From Larix kaempferi (Eukaryota > Streptophyta > Pinopsida > Pinales > Pinaceae): a DNA stretch of 64,000 nucleotides. The stretch spans positions 9,920,001 through 9,984,000 of the forward strand of contig BSBM01000442.1 in the NCBI GenBank assembly GCA_027924585.1. The letters are read 5' to 3'. Below are positions 61,355-64,000 of this stretch, piece after piece. The notes beneath the pieces are model-generated. The model searched no databases, was not told the DNA's origin, and saw nothing but the letters and a program-made list of their open reading frames with translations. The translations under genes were made by a program, and so were the position numbers. Position 1 is the stretch's first letter, and each line of letters starts with the position of its first letter.

Positions 61355-61885
61355 AGCATTTCTGGGAGATCCTATAGGTCGGAGTTGTGTACCTGTAATA
61401 GCCTGGGATGCTCTTTCGAGACATTGCTCTCGGAGGACATGTAATTTGTGCCCTGGGAGATCCTTTAGGTCGGAGTTGTGTACCCGTAACATCCTGGGAT
61501 GATCTTGCGAGGTTTTGTCCTATGGAATGTAATTTGGGCCCTGGGAGATTTCAGGTCGGAGTTGTGCACCCGTAACATCCTGAGATGCTCTTTCGAGGTT
61601 TTGCCATGACCACATGTAATTTGTGCCCTGGGAGATTTCAGGTTGGAGTTGTGTACCCGTAACATCCTGAGATGCTCTTGCTAGGTTTTGTGGTGACCAC
61701 ATGTAATTTGTGCCCTGGGAGATCCTTTAGGTTGGAGTTGTGTACCCGTAACATCCTGGGATGCTCTTTCGAGGTTTTGTGGTGGGGTCACATATAATAG
61801 CGCCCTGGGAGATCCTACAGGTCGGAGTTGTGTACCCGTAACATCCTGGGATTCTCTTTCGAGGTTTTGTGATGCACGTAATAAG
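61355..61885 (+). repeat. Copia B 87-91-bp tandem array
   Basis: Six units start CTGGGAGAT at 61362, 61453, 61541, 61628, 61715 and 61805. Each holds GGAGTTGTGTACCCGTAACA and CATCCTGGGATG, an inverted repeat. The sequence differs from the Copia C unit but has a similar length and the same place between pol and polypurine tract. Confidence 0.9.
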
Positions 61886-62130
61886 TCCCGAGGATTCCAC
61901 AGTATGGCCAATGATGATGAAGACTTGCAGGTGGTGGGCCTACATCTAGTATGAAAAAGAACTGGCTCTGTAGAACTTCCTATGACGAGTAGATTCAGAG
62001 ATTGATTGAGATAGCAGCAGCAGTCACGATGATGATGACTCGATGACAATTATCCAGTGACGATGATCCAGAGAAGATGACTTGTGCTAGAAGAACTGTG
62101 CTAAGAAATACCTTCCTAGTTAAGAGGGAG

Positions 62131-62736
62131 TGTTGATGTATATGTAACTTCAGAATGTATTTCACATATATGTATATTGTATTCCTATAGAGATGTTATT
62201 ATTCCTCTATACGGAAGTGTCGTTATTTATATTGTAAGTGTCGTAACTTATACTTGATGGGTTATTAGACCACCTTGTTTGGGGTCGGCCCTATATAAGT
62301 CATGTGGGTCAAAGGGTTATTAGACCACCCTATTGGGGGTCGGCCCACTCAGCATTATGTTATGTGGTTAAGTTCGAGCCTACATGAGTTAGGTAAAAAG
62401 GCAAGTCAAGTCAAGTATAAATAGAGTACGGGAGGCACTCTATTTGCTCACTCACTTCTCACACATGCACTCAAGGAGGAGTGGTGCACTTATGGAGGAG
62501 GAGGATCTGCTGCTAGGTTATGGCTATCTCTCTTGGTTGGTTGTATCATTGCTCTATCTATCTCTGAGGAAGTTATTGGGGTTTTTCACCTTTATGGTTT
62601 TCCCCAAGTAAATATTTGTGTCTCTTGTGTGCTTACATTATTGTCTCCATGATTGATATGATGTAGATATGATGTACATGTTGTTCTCTCAGTTAAGATC
62701 CTAGATCAAATTGAAGTAAATTCAGAAAATTTAACA
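62131..62736 (+). repeat. Copia B 3' LTR
   Basis: 606 bp with TATAAATAG at 62416, preceded by TAAGAGGGAG (62121-62130) and followed by TAGCT. Confidence 0.92.
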
Positions 62737-62741
62737 TAGCT

Positions 62742-64000
62742 CTTCATTAGCTAGATTTTCAATAAGTAATTTGCATAACCCTTGGCCTTTTATAATGGTG
62801 GTTGGTTTGAATTCCAAATCATACTCTTGAAGAGAAGTGACCCAGTTTTCTCTCCTTTCACCCAATTCCTTTTGTACAAATAGAGATCTAACAACGGGGT
62901 GAGGTACTATGACTTTAGTACTGTTTTTTAGGATATATGGCCTAAACTGTTTTACTACTTTGAATACTGCATATGCTTGCTTATCTATGGTGGGGTAATT
63001 CAGTCCAGCACCCTCCAAGCCAGTGCTCATGAAGGATATTGGATACTCATCTCCTGATTCTCCCTTCTGAGTGAGCATAGCTGTGAGAGAGTTGTCTGAA
63101 GCGAAAGTGTACATAATGAAATCCTTTTCAAAATATGGGCTTCTTAAAGAAGGTGTGTTAGCTATGGAATATTTGATGTCTTTAAATGCAATCTTCTCTA
63201 TGTCAATCCAATTGAATTGCACACTTTTCTTTACCATTTGCTACAAAGGTTTCACTATTTGAACGAAATTTGGTACAAACCTTCGAACAAAGTTTATTGT
63301 TCCCATGAAATATTGCATAGCCTTCTTATTATGGGGCATGGGAATCTTGTTTATAGCTTGCACTCTCTCTTGATCTATTGATATTCCCTTTTTTGAGATG
63401 ATATGACCCAGAAGTTTACCTTCAAGGACAACGAAGATACTCTTCTTATGATTTAAAGATATACCATATTTTCTGCAATGGTCAAAAATCTGTTTCAAAT
63501 GGAAAACATGGTCTTCTCTCTTCTTTGAAAAGAGTGTCACATCATCTAAATAAATTAGTACGCAATTTCTGACCAATCCCCGAAAAGCAATGTCCATGGC
63601 TCTTTGAAAGGTGGCTCCTGCATTTATCAAACCGAAATGAACTCTTCAGTAGGCAAAGGTTCCCCACTTTGTAGAAAAAGTGGTCTTGAGTCGATCTTCC
63701 TCTGCTACTAATACTTGATTATATCCGGAGAAACCATCTAGCAGGGAGAACAATTTTGAGCCTGAAACCATCTGTAGAATTTGATCCATTGGAGGTACAG
63801 GGTAGTTGTCCTTATCGGAGGCTCGGTTCAAGTTCCAAAAATCAACACACTCTTATCTCCCCTAATTTTTTTTGCATGGGGACTAAATTAACAACCCATT
63901 CTGAGTCTCGGACCTTAAAAATAATCTTAGCATCCAACAATTTTTTCAATTCTTTATGTATTAACGGCTCAAGTGTTGGATGCATTCTTCGAAATTGCTG
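62742..64000 (-). pseudogene. Ty3/Gypsy reverse transcriptase and RNase H (5' part outside window)
   Basis: The minus-strand pol frame enters at 64000 with the RT fingers (DSEWVVNLVPMQKKLGEIR), shifts frame near 63845, continues with NYPVPPMDQILQ and SLLDGFSGYNQ, and reaches the catalytic YLDD at 63541-63552. RNase H follows (TFASDNSLTAMLTQKGESGD, YPTIDKQAYAVFKVVKQFRP), and the frame passes directly into integrase across Copia B. In-frame stops lie near 63644 and 63240. The motifs resemble plant Tat-like Gypsy elements, at moderate confidence. gag and protease would lie upstream of the window on this strand. Confidence 0.92.

Larger units (their letters stand above)
55591..62736 (+). mobile_element. 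Ty1/Copia element B (TSD TAGCT)
   Basis: Complete 7,146-bp element flanked by TAGCT at 55586-55590 and 62737-62741, inserted into the Gypsy pol. 5' LTR 55591-56196, primer site TGGTATCATAGCTAGCC, doubled 177-bp leader unit, non-coding interior, pol remnant 59345-60631, 3' arrays, polypurine tract 62121-62130, 3' LTR 62131-62736. LTRs (606 bp) differ at about 14 positions. No gag, protease or integrase is recognised. Confidence 0.93.

Overview
This window looks like a gene-poor, retrotransposon-packed stretch of a large plant nuclear genome. The evidence is plant-type Ty1/Copia and Ty3/Gypsy pol remnants, initiator-Met tRNA primer sites, 5-bp target duplications and deep nesting. A gymnosperm would fit this, but nothing in the sequence proves it. 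I see no intact host gene, no tRNA or rRNA gene and no bacterial feature.

Layout. (1) Bases 1-14742 hold two tandem copies, about 7.69 kb apart, of a large non-coding LTR element of LARD type: partial interior, LTR (5747-7054), full interior, LTR (13435-14742). The LTRs end in a perfect 12-bp inverted repeat (TGTAATGTCCCC / GGGGACATTACA). The interior carries a GC-rich 62-bp hairpin array ending in a poly-A tract, and a second array of stem-loops whose stems covary. (2) Bases 15236-29861, minus strand, hold a decayed gene of roughly 1,150 codons. It is split by an unexplained 3.4-kb block, by a solo LTR (27969-28981), and by Copia element A (21226-27968), which sits exactly on the end of that solo LTR. 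(3) Minus-strand Ty3/Gypsy pol fragments lie at 34489-35325, 54260-55590 and 62742-64000. Read in reverse order they give RT, RNase H and integrase, interrupted by Copia element B (55591-62736). (4) About 11.5 kb (23840-35325) is tandemly duplicated as 35326-55096, with a 3-bp microhomology junction inside the window. Copy 2 later received a family-B solo LTR (38079-38728, TSD TACAT) and Copia element C (43562-51126, TSD TATCT). Copy 1 still holds both empty sites.

The relative order of events can be read from the nesting. The Gypsy element and the minus-strand gene come first. The solo LTR landed in that gene, then Copia A landed in the solo LTR. The tandem duplication followed, and after it the solo LTR B and Copia C in copy 2. 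Copia B entered the Gypsy pol separately; its LTRs differ by about 2 percent. All three Copia elements are deletion derivatives. They keep LTRs, primer sites, polypurine tracts and broken RT/RNase H, but I recognise no gag, protease or integrase.

The most interesting signals are non-coding: the covarying stem-loop array in the LARD, hairpin-bearing tandem arrays in the 3' regions of Copia A and C, a 177-bp leader repeat shared by Copia B and C, and a minus-strand USE plus TATA pair with the exact spacing of plant U6-type (Pol III) promoters in front of a structured segment of about 172 nt. All mismatch counts were made by eye and are approximate.
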